From positions 62,001 through 126,000 of the forward strand of contig MAAM01000011.1 in NCBI GenBank assembly GCA_002162695.1: a DNA stretch of 64,000 bases, in the 5' to 3' direction. Made by a program: the position numbers and the translations under genes. The notes beneath the pieces are model-generated. The model saw only the letters and a list, made by a program, of their open reading frames with translations, did not search any database and was not told the origin of the DNA. Source of the DNA: Cycloclasticus sp. 46_120_T64 (GTDB taxonomy: Bacteria; Pseudomonadota; Gammaproteobacteria; Methylococcales; Cycloclasticaceae). This document shows, in pieces, positions 47,203 through 55,516 of this stretch. The number at the start of each line of letters is the position of its first letter. The first letter of the stretch is position 1.

Positions 47203-48894
47203 ATGGATAAGAGCGGGGGAAAAGACTCTAAGCATTGGACTTCATCGTTGGTTGTGGGGGTGGATGCTATTGATGAGGATCATAATAGTTTGTTCAAGCT
47301 ATTCAATGAGGCGCGCCTAATCGCCGAGAATAAGGACTCCGATAAGCTGTTGTTGATTGACTTAGCACAAAAGCTGCTACTTTATACGAAGTCGCATTTT
47401 AGGCGGGAGGAGGTCATTATGGCCGCTTCAGCGTATCCAGGTTATGATGAACACCGAGAAATTCACCAGCGTTTCGTTGAACGGGTGCAGTCGATACTCG
47501 ATGAAACTATACGGGCAGAGGGTTCTCTCGCCGAATTTATTTTTGCACTAGAAGAGCAGTTTGTATCGCATATTAAAGACGCTGATTTAGGCTTGGCAAA
47601 GTATACCGCCGGTTTTGAGAACGAGGTTGGACACGCGCTATTATCTATTGAACCACTGAGTTTGCCGAATAATATTAATATCTACGTGGTGGATGATGAG
47701 CCGCAACAAGTCGAATTGATGATTGAACTGATCGATGTGGCGGGCTTGTCAGCGATAGGTTATACCTCTGCGCTGTTACTCATCGAACAGCGGATATCAA
47801 ACGCGGACATTATTCTATTAGACTTAAATATGCCCGATATCGACGGTATTGAAGTCATGCGGATGTTATATGACAAGGGCTGTAGCCCAACGTTTATCTT
47901 AATAAGTGGTTTTGACGAGCGTGTTTTACACTCGGCTCGGCAATTTGCCGAGGCTAAAAATCTCGAAGTGGCGACGACTTACAGCAAGCCGATTGATAGT
48001 CGAAAGTTTATTGAGGAGATCGGTACTCTATACGCGGAAAAGACACGTGATATCGAAGAGCGACGTGATTCACAACCCGCCACCTCGGTTGATGATGGTT
48101 TGTCGGTCGATGAGCTTAAAACCGCGCTAAAAGAACACCAGTTCGTACTTTATTACCAGCCGCAAGTGGATATAAAAACGGGGGGATTACGAGGTTTTGA
48201 AGCACTGGTCAGACTACAGCACCCGGAGCAGGGGTTGATTTATCCGGACCAATTTATTGGTCTAGCCGAAGCGAATGATATGATGCCTGAGTTAACCCAT
48301 GAGGTTTTCAATTTGGCGGTTGATAATTATCAAGCCTTCCGAAAAATGAATGGTGACCCTAAGCACCAAATGTCGATTAATGTGTCGATTAATGTCTCGG
48401 CGCAGGACTTAGACCTTGAAATGCCCGAGCGCCTAGCTGAGTTATTAATCGCCAGAGATATTCCTGCCGATTTGATCATGATTGAACTGACGGAAACAGC
48501 CTTGCGAACATCGCTATCAGATTCTTTGGACATCTTGAATCGCTTGCGGATGAAAGGTTTTTCCCTCTCTATCGATGACTTTGGTACGGGGTATTCTTCG
48601 CTGGTTCAGCTTTACAAAGCGCCTTTTACCGAGCTGAAGATCGACTTGCAATTTGTTATGCGCATGTTAGAGGATAAAGAGGCCCACGCGATTGTTAAAA
48701 TTTGTATCTTACTGGCGAAGGAATTAAAACTCGAAACGGTGGCTGAAGGGGTTGAAAGCGCAGACGTTTTGAATGAACTGGCTGTACTAGGTTGCGATAT
48801 TGCGCAAGGTTATCATATTGCTAGGCCGATGCCGTTTGCTGAATGCTCGGAGTGGTATATAAAATATCAGCAGCAGCTCGATCTCGATGCCTAG
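47203..48894 (+). CDS. Hemerythrin–receiver–EAL signalling protein (c-di-GMP phosphodiesterase)
   Basis: This 563-residue cytoplasmic protein has three domains. The hemerythrin-like domain (about 10-150) keeps the diiron ligands in DEDHNSLF, SHFRREEVIM, DEHREIHQRF and SHIKDADLGLA. The receiver (about 160-275) has VVDDEPQQ and phospho-acceptor D207. The EAL domain (about 305-550) keeps EALVR, NVSAQDL, ELTET, DDFGTGYSS, AEGVE and QGYHIARPM, so phosphodiesterase activity is expected. It probably joins oxygen or redox sensing with phosphorelay input to lower c-di-GMP. Its stop abuts the convergent flavoprotein gene. Confidence 0.94.
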   Translation: MDKSGGKDSKHWTSSLVVGVDAIDEDHNSLFKLFNEARLIAENKDSDKLLLIDLAQKLLLYTKSHFRREEVIMAASAYPGYDEHREIHQRFVERVQSILDETIRAEGSLAEFIFALEEQFVSHIKDADLGLAKYTAGFENEVGHALLSIEPLSLPNNINIYVVDDEPQQVELMIELIDVAGLSAIGYTSALLLIEQRISNADIILLDLNMPDIDGIEVMRMLYDKGCSPTFILISGFDERVLHSARQFAEAKNLEVATTYSKPIDSRKFIEEIGTLYAEKTRDIEERRDSQPATSVDDGLSVDELKTALKEHQFVLYYQPQVDIKTGGLRGFEALVRLQHPEQGLIYPDQFIGLAEANDMMPELTHEVFNLAVDNYQAFRKMNGDPKHQMSINVSINVSAQDLDLEMPERLAELLIARDIPADLIMIELTETALRTSLSDSLDILNRLRMKGFSLSIDDFGTGYSSLVQLYKAPFTELKIDLQFVMRMLEDKEAHAIVKICILLAKELKLETVAEGVESADVLNELAVLGCDIAQGYHIARPMPFAECSEWYIKYQQQLDLDA

Positions 48895-50082
48895 TTAAGC
48901 CGTTTGTCCGGCGCACCAACCGGATGCCCAGGCCCATTGGAAGTTATAACCACCCAACCAACCCGTAACATCGGTTACTTCGCCGATAAAGTACAGCCCA
49001 GCTACCTTGCTAGACTCCATGTTTTTTGATGAAAGTTCATCACAATCGACCCCACCCAGAGTGACTTCGGCGGTTCGATAACCTTCAGTACTATTGGGTT
49101 TTATTTGCCATTGATGAATTTTCTGGGAAATTTCCTGTCGTTTTTTCTGCGACAGCGATTGTAGCGGGCTGTCACCGAGTTGATCACCGAGTAGCCCACT
49201 AATAAAACGTTTGGGTAGGTGTTTAGCCAAGACGTTTTTTAATAGCGTATTGGCATTGTCAGTTCGTGCTTGTTCTAATACCTCGTCGAGTGCTAGGTCG
49301 GGTAATAAATTAATCGTAATGGATTCACCCGCTTGCCAATACGAGGATATTTGCAAAATAGCCGGCCCGCTTAACCCCCGGTGGGTGAGCAATATATTTT
49401 CACGAAAGCTGCTGTGCTGGTTGCTAACGATGCAATTTATCGCCACCCCAGAGAGTTTAGCGATCCAGGATTTATCACCCTCTTGTAGGGTGAACGGCAC
49501 GAGTCCGGCGCTGGTTGGCCATACCTTATGGCCAAACTGTTGGGCTATTTTATAACCGAATGGCGTTGCCCCCATTTTAGGAATGGAAAGGCCGCCCGTG
49601 GCAATGACCAATGAATCGGCTTGGTAGTTGCCGAAGGATGTTTGTAGCTCGAATTCCCCAGAGGCTGTTTTTTCGACCGTTGAAATATCACAATTGAGTT
49701 GAATCTTTACGCCTGCGTGGGCGCACTCCGATAACAGCATGGTTAAGATGTCTTTCGAGCTGTCGTCGCAAAATAACTGACCGTGATCACGTTCATGGAA
49801 GGGGATTTTATAATCGCTAACGAGGCCGATAAAATCCCACTGGCTGAAGCGGCTTAAGGCCGATTTACAAAAGTGCGGGTTATGTGAAATAAAATGATCG
49901 GCGCTCACCTCATAATTGGTGAAATTACAGCGTCCACCACCCGACATAAGGATTTTTTTGCCCGCCTTGTTGGCGTGATCAAGCACTTGTACCTTGCGCC
50001 CGCGTTTTGCGGCTTCAATCGCACACATTAAACCGGAGGCGCTCGCGCCAATAATAACAACATCGTGGGATTGTGTGGACAT
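48895..50082 (-). CDS. NAD(P)/FAD-dependent oxidoreductase, HI0933/YhiN family
   Basis: This 395-residue flavoprotein has the FAD-binding GASASGLMCAIEAAKRGRKV at the N-terminus, the family block KKILMSGGGRCNFTN, a mid-protein GGLSIPKMGATPFGY and a C-terminal GEVTDVTGWLGGYNFQWAWASG. The physiological reaction of this family is unknown. The gene is convergent with the EAL gene, with no spacer. Confidence 0.93.
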   Translation of the reverse strand: MSTQSHDVVIIGASASGLMCAIEAAKRGRKVQVLDHANKAGKKILMSGGGRCNFTNYEVSADHFISHNPHFCKSALSRFSQWDFIGLVSDYKIPFHERDHGQLFCDDSSKDILTMLLSECAHAGVKIQLNCDISTVEKTASGEFELQTSFGNYQADSLVIATGGLSIPKMGATPFGYKIAQQFGHKVWPTSAGLVPFTLQEGDKSWIAKLSGVAINCIVSNQHSSFRENILLTHRGLSGPAILQISSYWQAGESITINLLPDLALDEVLEQARTDNANTLLKNVLAKHLPKRFISGLLGDQLGDSPLQSLSQKKRQEISQKIHQWQIKPNSTEGYRTAEVTLGGVDCDELSSKNMESSKVAGLYFIGEVTDVTGWLGGYNFQWAWASGWCAGQTA

Positions 50083-50466
50083 AAATAAGGCCGTGCTGAC
50101 TAAGGGGTTTCAACGTGAAGGCTGAATGGGCGTCGATTTTAGCTAATATGTTCGAGCTTGGGTAGCAAACTCGGCTCGATTTTAGTAGTTTATAAGCCGC
50201 TTAATGATGATCTAGCGACGCGCCAGCCTTGAATTATGCTGGGCGTGCCCCTATCTAATAGCTAGGGGTGAGAAAACACCACGATATTAAGAGACCTCGG
50301 GATAACGGCTGCGCTTGACAATACGGCGGTAAAATTAGCTCAAAATGCTCATTTACACGAGTAAATGGCGTTTTTTGGCTGCAATTGCCCTGTTTTTCCT
50401 GCGCTCGCATACGTTCTGCGGAGGCCTCATTAAAACAATAAATTAAAATAAGTAGCAGGATAGAGA
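50083..50466. other. 384-base intergenic region with three inverted repeats, no gene
   Basis: At 50218-50246 an imperfect palindrome (ACGCGCCAGCC to GCTGGGCGT) resembles the one after cysK. Just after it CCCCTA/TAGGGG forms a second hairpin, and CATTTAC-ACGA-GTAAATG at 50350-50367 a third. The region must also hold promoters for the divergent flavoprotein and MoxR genes. I see no ORF. Confidence 0.6.
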
Positions 50467-51450
50467 ATGTCGGAAATAAGTTTGAGCGAACCCCAACAAG
50501 CCCTACAGCGGCTGAAATCTATTATTAACCAGCAAATTATTGGCCAAGATGCTTTAGTGGAACGGATGTTGGTTGCCTTATTGGCGGATGGACATATTCT
50601 GGTTGAAGGTGCGCCAGGGCTGGCGAAAACTCGGGCGATTAATGTATTGAGCCAAGGTATCGAAGCGGACTTTCATCGGGTGCAATTTACCCCGGATTTA
50701 TTACCGTCCGATTTAACCGGCACCGATATTTACCGCCCGCAACAAGCAACGTTTGAATTTCAGCAAGGGCCTTTATTTCATAACTTAGTCTTAGCGGATG
50801 AAATTAACCGTGCGCCGGCCAAGGTTCAGGCGGCGTTATTGGAGGCGATGGCAGAACGGCAGATTACCGTCGGCTCGGCGACCTATCCCTTGCCGAAGTT
50901 ATTTATGGTAATGGCGACACAAAACCCGCTTGAGCAAGAAGGCACCTATGCCTTGCCCGAAGCGCAGTTGGATCGTTTTTTATTACATATAAAAATTGAT
51001 TACCCCAATGCCGAACACGAAAAACAAATTTTACACTTAGCCCGTGCCGAGGCGAGGGGCGAGGGTGTCGAGCAACAGAGTCTGCAGCCGATTAGTCAAC
51101 AATGTATATTCGACGCGCGCCAAGAGGTATTGGCGGTGTATATGAGCGACGAGTTGGAAGACTATTTATTGCAGCTTATTTTGGCGACACGGACACCGGA
51201 AGCCTATGGCGACGACTTAGCGGGCTGGTTGCAATATGGCGCGAGTCCACGGGCGAGCATTGCGCTTGACCGTTGTGCCCGCGCGAAGGCGTGGTTGCAA
51301 GGGCGTGATTTTGTTAGCCCGGAAGATATCCAAGGTATGGCTTATGATGTATTGCGCCATCGTTTGATTTTATCGTATGAGGCAGAAGCCGAAGGCATTA
51401 CCAGTGATCGTTTTATTAAAGAACTGATTGCTCGAGTTGCCGTGCCATAA
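50467..51450 (+). CDS. MoxR-type AAA+ ATPase, first gene of a Bat operon
   Basis: This 327-residue MoxR ATPase has Walker A in GAPGLAKTRA near 50, Walker B LADEINRA, the sensor region MATQNPLEQEGTYALPEAQLDRF and a C-terminal lid. Such proteins are chaperone-like partners of von Willebrand A proteins. The five genes downstream supply DUF58, DUF4381, two VWA proteins and BatD with no gaps, so it probably acts on that complex. Confidence 0.94.
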   Translation: MSEISLSEPQQALQRLKSIINQQIIGQDALVERMLVALLADGHILVEGAPGLAKTRAINVLSQGIEADFHRVQFTPDLLPSDLTGTDIYRPQQATFEFQQGPLFHNLVLADEINRAPAKVQAALLEAMAERQITVGSATYPLPKLFMVMATQNPLEQEGTYALPEAQLDRFLLHIKIDYPNAEHEKQILHLARAEARGEGVEQQSLQPISQQCIFDARQEVLAVYMSDELEDYLLQLILATRTPEAYGDDLAGWLQYGASPRASIALDRCARAKAWLQGRDFVSPEDIQGMAYDVLRHRLILSYEAEAEGITSDRFIKELIARVAVP

Positions 51451-52344
51451 ATGGAGCTGATTGAAGAGCAAAACCCGCGCGTTACGATCAGCCTAAAAAT
51501 GTTACTTGATCTGGCAAAAAAAGCCCCGTTGGTGGACTTGTCGCATAAACGAATTAGAGCCGGGCAAAGTGGTGAGTACCTGTCGCGCTTTAAAGGTCGT
51601 GGTATGGAGTTTGATGAAACCCGTATTTATCAACCGGGTGATGATATTCGCAGCATCGACTGGCGGGTCACCGCGCGTACCAATATCACCCATAGCAAGG
51701 TGTTTCGGGAGGAAAAAGAGCGTCCGGTGTTTATTTCGGTGGATGCTCGGCCTGCGATGCGGTTTGCTACTCGCGGTGTTTTTAAATCGGTACAAGCGGC
51801 TAAACTCGCCGCCTTACTCGCTTGGGCGGCACAATTAAATGGTGATCGGGTGGGCGGTCAAGTTTTTAATGAATACGGCTGTCAGGAGTTAAAACCGGCG
51901 TCGGGTAAACGCGCGGTATTACACTTTTTTAATGCCTTGGTGAAACCAAAACCGAGTACGCAAATTGACGATATCCCCTTTGATCGAGTGTTATTACGCC
52001 TCCTTCAACACGCAAGGCCGGGCAGCCTGCTGTATATCATTAGTGATTTCCGTGGATTGAATGAACAGCATGAAGCCTATTTAGCCAAGTTAGCACGGCA
52101 TTGTGAAATAGTGATGATCCACCTGTATGACCCCCTAGAAAGTCAGTTGCCGGAGCGGGGGCGTTATCGTTTTAGTGATGGCACCCAGGAACTGACGGTG
52201 GATAGTGGCGATAAATCACGAGTACAGGCTTACCATCAGCAGTTTCAGCAACGGCAGGCCTATTTATTAGAACTCTCTAAAAAATGGCGAATGAACCTCC
52301 TGCAATGTACGACCACTGAACAAGCAATCGAGGTGCTGAGCTAA
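51451..52344 (+). CDS. DUF58 protein of the MoxR/Bat operon
   Basis: This 297-residue protein has the DUF58 core GRGMEFDETRIYQPGDDIRSIDWRVTART followed by a VWA-like C-terminal region. It starts one base after the MoxR stop, with no separate promoter. DUF58 proteins are regular MoxR partners but their biochemical role is unknown. Confidence 0.92.
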   Translation: MELIEEQNPRVTISLKMLLDLAKKAPLVDLSHKRIRAGQSGEYLSRFKGRGMEFDETRIYQPGDDIRSIDWRVTARTNITHSKVFREEKERPVFISVDARPAMRFATRGVFKSVQAAKLAALLAWAAQLNGDRVGGQVFNEYGCQELKPASGKRAVLHFFNALVKPKPSTQIDDIPFDRVLLRLLQHARPGSLLYIISDFRGLNEQHEAYLAKLARHCEIVMIHLYDPLESQLPERGRYRFSDGTQELTVDSGDKSRVQAYHQQFQQRQAYLLELSKKWRMNLLQCTTTEQAIEVLS

Positions 52345-52808
52345 TGCCACAACAACTTGATTTACGTGACATTCACCTGCCCGATACCATCAGTTGGTGG
52401 CCACCTGCGATCGGTTGGTGGCTGGTTTTGGTGTTGCTTGTATTGGTGATAGGGGGCGCTTACACGCTGTTTAAAAAATGGCGGCAAGACAGCGCGGCGA
52501 AGGGGGCCAATAAACTGTTGGCGGATATTAAACAACAAGCTCATGACGATAAATTACAGACCATTCGTGCGTTATCGGTTTGTTTGCGGCGATTGCAGAT
52601 CAGTGATGAGCAGCGAGCGGAAGTGGCCAGTTTACATGGGCAGGCGTGGTTGCAATATTTAGATGGGTTTGTTGAAGGCAAACCGTTTAGCGAAGGCATT
52701 GGCCGTTGTTTGGCGGATGCGCCTTATCAGCCAGCACTAACGGTGGATGTCGATATTGAGGCGCTAATCAACTTATGTGAGCGCTGCGTGAAAGGACAAA
52801 CAAGATGA
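52344..52808 (+). CDS. DUF4381 membrane protein of the Bat operon
   Basis: This 154-residue protein has the signature LRDIHLPDTISWWPPAIGWW, then one membrane helix (about 27-45) and a cytoplasmic domain. It shares its first base with the DUF58 stop and overlaps the next gene by four bases. The function is unknown. It is a constant member of these operons. Confidence 0.9.
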   Translation: MPQQLDLRDIHLPDTISWWPPAIGWWLVLVLLVLVIGGAYTLFKKWRQDSAAKGANKLLADIKQQAHDDKLQTIRALSVCLRRLQISDEQRAEVASLHGQAWLQYLDGFVEGKPFSEGIGRCLADAPYQPALTVDVDIEALINLCERCVKGQTR

Positions 52809-53797
52809 TTCAGTTAGCCTTACCGTGGGTCTTATGGGTATTGCCCTTGCCCTTGCTTTTTCGCTACCTGTTACCGGCACAGGCGGTACTGGAACAAGCG
52901 GCGCTGAAGGTTGCGTTTTTAGACGACTTTTCTCAATTTGACAGCCAGCAAGTCAGCCAGCAAAAAAAATGGCCGCTTATTCTAGCGGGTATTGCTTGGG
53001 TTTTATTGGTGCTTGCGAGCGCACGCCCACAGTGGTTGGGCGAGCCGATTGAGCAAGTCATCAGCGGGCGAGATTTGATGATGGCGGTTGATGTATCCGG
53101 TAGCATGAAACAGACAGATTTCGTACTGGATGGTAACAAGGTGGATCGTTTAACCGCGACCAAACATGTCGCGAGTCAATTTATTCAACAACGCAGCGGT
53201 GACCGTATTGGGTTAATTTTATTTGGTACCACGGCGTATTTACAAACCCCGTTGACCTTTGATCGTAAAACGGTGGTCAACTTACTTAATGAAGCCTTTA
53301 TTGGTATTACCGATGATGAGCCCGCGACCTCAATTGGTGACGCGATCGGCTTGGCGGTAAAACACCTGAAAAACACTCAGGCCAATAGCCGAGTACTTAT
53401 TTTGTTAACCGATGGTACCAATACCGCGGGTGAGGTGAAGCCCTTGCAAGCTGCGCAATTAGCGGCTGATCATGGTTTGAAGGTTTATACCATTGGTATC
53501 GGTGCGGATGAAATGTTAGTGCGCAGTTTATTTGGTCATCGTCGTTATAACCCCTCGGGAGATTTAGATGAAAAAACCCTGCGCGCGATTGCTAAAAAAA
53601 CCGAGGGGCGTTATTTCCGTGCGCGTAATAAGGAAGAGCTGGAGACTATTTATCAATTATTAGATGAGCTAGAACCGGTGGAAAAAGATAAACAGTTTTA
53701 TCGACCGATGAGTGATTTATACCACTGGCCATTGGCCTTGGCATTATTGCTAACATCGTTTGTTTCAATATCACGTATGAGTTTCAAATGGACCTGA
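52805..53797 (+). CDS. BatA-type von Willebrand A protein
   Basis: This 330-residue membrane protein has N-terminal helices, a VWA domain (about 90-290) and a C-terminal helix. The metal-binding MIDAS motif is intact: D96-V-S-G-S in MAVDVSGSM, with the threonine in TTAYLQTPLT and the aspartate in LLTDGTNTAG. It overlaps its neighbours on both sides. Confidence 0.93.
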   Translation: MIQLALPWVLWVLPLPLLFRYLLPAQAVLEQAALKVAFLDDFSQFDSQQVSQQKKWPLILAGIAWVLLVLASARPQWLGEPIEQVISGRDLMMAVDVSGSMKQTDFVLDGNKVDRLTATKHVASQFIQQRSGDRIGLILFGTTAYLQTPLTFDRKTVVNLLNEAFIGITDDEPATSIGDAIGLAVKHLKNTQANSRVLILLTDGTNTAGEVKPLQAAQLAADHGLKVYTIGIGADEMLVRSLFGHRRYNPSGDLDEKTLRAIAKKTEGRYFRARNKEELETIYQLLDELEPVEKDKQFYRPMSDLYHWPLALALLLTSFVSISRMSFKWT

Positions 53798-55506
53798 GCA
53801 ATTTTCATTTTATTCGACCTTATTATTTATTAAGTTTAATACCGGCGATTATCTTGGCGCTGTTATTGCTGAAAAATAAGTTGGCGCAAGGGGACTGGAG
53901 CAAGGTCTGTGATGCGGAATTAATGCCGTATGTCTTGCAGCAAAAACCGGTCAAACAAAACCCTTGGCTGTTCCTTAGTGGTTGCTTGGCGGCGTTGTTG
54001 GCGATTATCGCGTTGGCGGGGCCCACTTGGCAGCGCTTAGATTCCCCGGTGTTTAGAAATGATGCCGCCTTGGTGATTGCGCTTAACCTGTCGGTGACGA
54101 TGGATGCAACCGACGTTAAGCCGAGTCGTTTGGTTCGAGCGCGTTATAAAATTGCCGATATTCTTCGCCAGCGGAAGGATGGCTTAACCGCCTTATTGGT
54201 TTATTCGGGGGATGCGTTTACGGTAACCCCATTAACCAGTGATGTCGCGACCATCGATAATATGCTGAGTGCCTTGGAAACTAATATTATGCCCAGTGCG
54301 GGTAATAATACCGCCGCGGCCATACAACTAGCGGTTAAATTATTACAGCAAGCCTCTCAGCAACAAGGTGATATTTTTCTTATTAGCGACGGTATTGGTG
54401 AGCAAGACGCCGATAGTTTGCTTGATTTGTTGGCGGATTATCACTTATCTATTTTAGGCGTGGGCACTGAACAAGGGGCGCCGATTACCCTGTCGCACGG
54501 TGGTTTTTTACAAGATGCGGCCGGTAATATTGTTTTGCCGACCTTATCGAATGCGCGCTTGGCGTCGTTGGCCAGCGCTGGGGAAGGGGTTTACCGGCAA
54601 ATAAGTAGTGATGATAGCGATGTTAACGCCTTACTCGGGCGCTTAGATAGCTTGGGTCGACGGGCTGCGGATAAGCAGAGCAGCGGGCTTATTGAACAAT
54701 GGCGCGATAACGGTGCTTGGTTATTGTTATTAGTATTACCGCTGGTAGCGCTGAATTTCCGTAAAGGTTTATTGAGCATCGCCTTATTATTGATATTGCC
54801 GCTGCCACAAGATGCCTATGCCGTGCAGTGGCAAGAGCTTTGGCAAACTAAAAATCAGCAGGCACAACAGGCATTTGATAATAAACAGTTTAAACAAGCG
54901 GCTGAATTATTCCAATCCCCACAATGGAAGGCGGCGGCGCAGTATAAGGCGGGGCAGCACCAGCAAGCCGCGGAGACGTTAAAGGAAATAGACGAGGCGG
55001 ATGCTTATTATAATAAGGCGAATGCGCTGGCCAAATCAGGACAATTAGACGCTGCGTTAAAAGCTTATCAGCAGGCGCTTAAATTACAGCCCGGTGATGA
55101 AGATACCTTGCATAATTTAAAGCAGCTTGAAGAGGCATTAAAACAGCAGCAAAATGATCAGAAGGAATCGGCGGAAGGAAAAAAACCGCAAGATAATCGG
55201 CAGAGTAGTCAATCTGATAAGTCGGGAGAGTCGCAAGATACGGATCAACAGAACGAACAGCAGCAAGCTTCGCAGGATAAAAAGGCTGAGCAGAAAGAGT
55301 CAACAGAGGCCAATGAACAAGAGGCGGCTTCTAGTGAAGAAGATGGACAACAAGACGAGCCAGAGGAGGCGGCCACGCCAACGAGCAGTTCGGATGAACA
55401 ACAGCAAGCCAATGAGCAATGGTTAAATAAGATTAAAGATGACCCGGCGGGCTTATTAAAACGTAAGTTTAGGTATCAATATGGTCAGCGCCAACGCCAG
55501 CAATAA
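53788..55506 (+). CDS. BatB/BatC-type fusion: VWA domain, TPR repeats and Q/E-rich tail
   Basis: This 572-residue membrane protein has two N-terminal helices, a VWA domain (about 90-285), a further helix near 310 and TPR-like repeats (about 355-450, including YYNKANALAKSGQLDAALKAY). It ends with a long Q/E/S-rich disordered segment before NKIKDDPAGLLKRKFRYQ. The MIDAS start reads N100-L-S-V-T instead of D-x-S-x-S, so metal binding may be lost. It overlaps both neighbouring genes. Confidence 0.93.
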   Translation: MDLSNFHFIRPYYLLSLIPAIILALLLLKNKLAQGDWSKVCDAELMPYVLQQKPVKQNPWLFLSGCLAALLAIIALAGPTWQRLDSPVFRNDAALVIALNLSVTMDATDVKPSRLVRARYKIADILRQRKDGLTALLVYSGDAFTVTPLTSDVATIDNMLSALETNIMPSAGNNTAAAIQLAVKLLQQASQQQGDIFLISDGIGEQDADSLLDLLADYHLSILGVGTEQGAPITLSHGGFLQDAAGNIVLPTLSNARLASLASAGEGVYRQISSDDSDVNALLGRLDSLGRRAADKQSSGLIEQWRDNGAWLLLLVLPLVALNFRKGLLSIALLLILPLPQDAYAVQWQELWQTKNQQAQQAFDNKQFKQAAELFQSPQWKAAAQYKAGQHQQAAETLKEIDEADAYYNKANALAKSGQLDAALKAYQQALKLQPGDEDTLHNLKQLEEALKQQQNDQKESAEGKKPQDNRQSSQSDKSGESQDTDQQNEQQQASQDKKAEQKESTEANEQEAASSEEDGQQDEPEEAATPTSSSDEQQQANEQWLNKIKDDPAGLLKRKFRYQYGQRQRQQ

Positions 55507-55516
55507 CAGGAATAGA

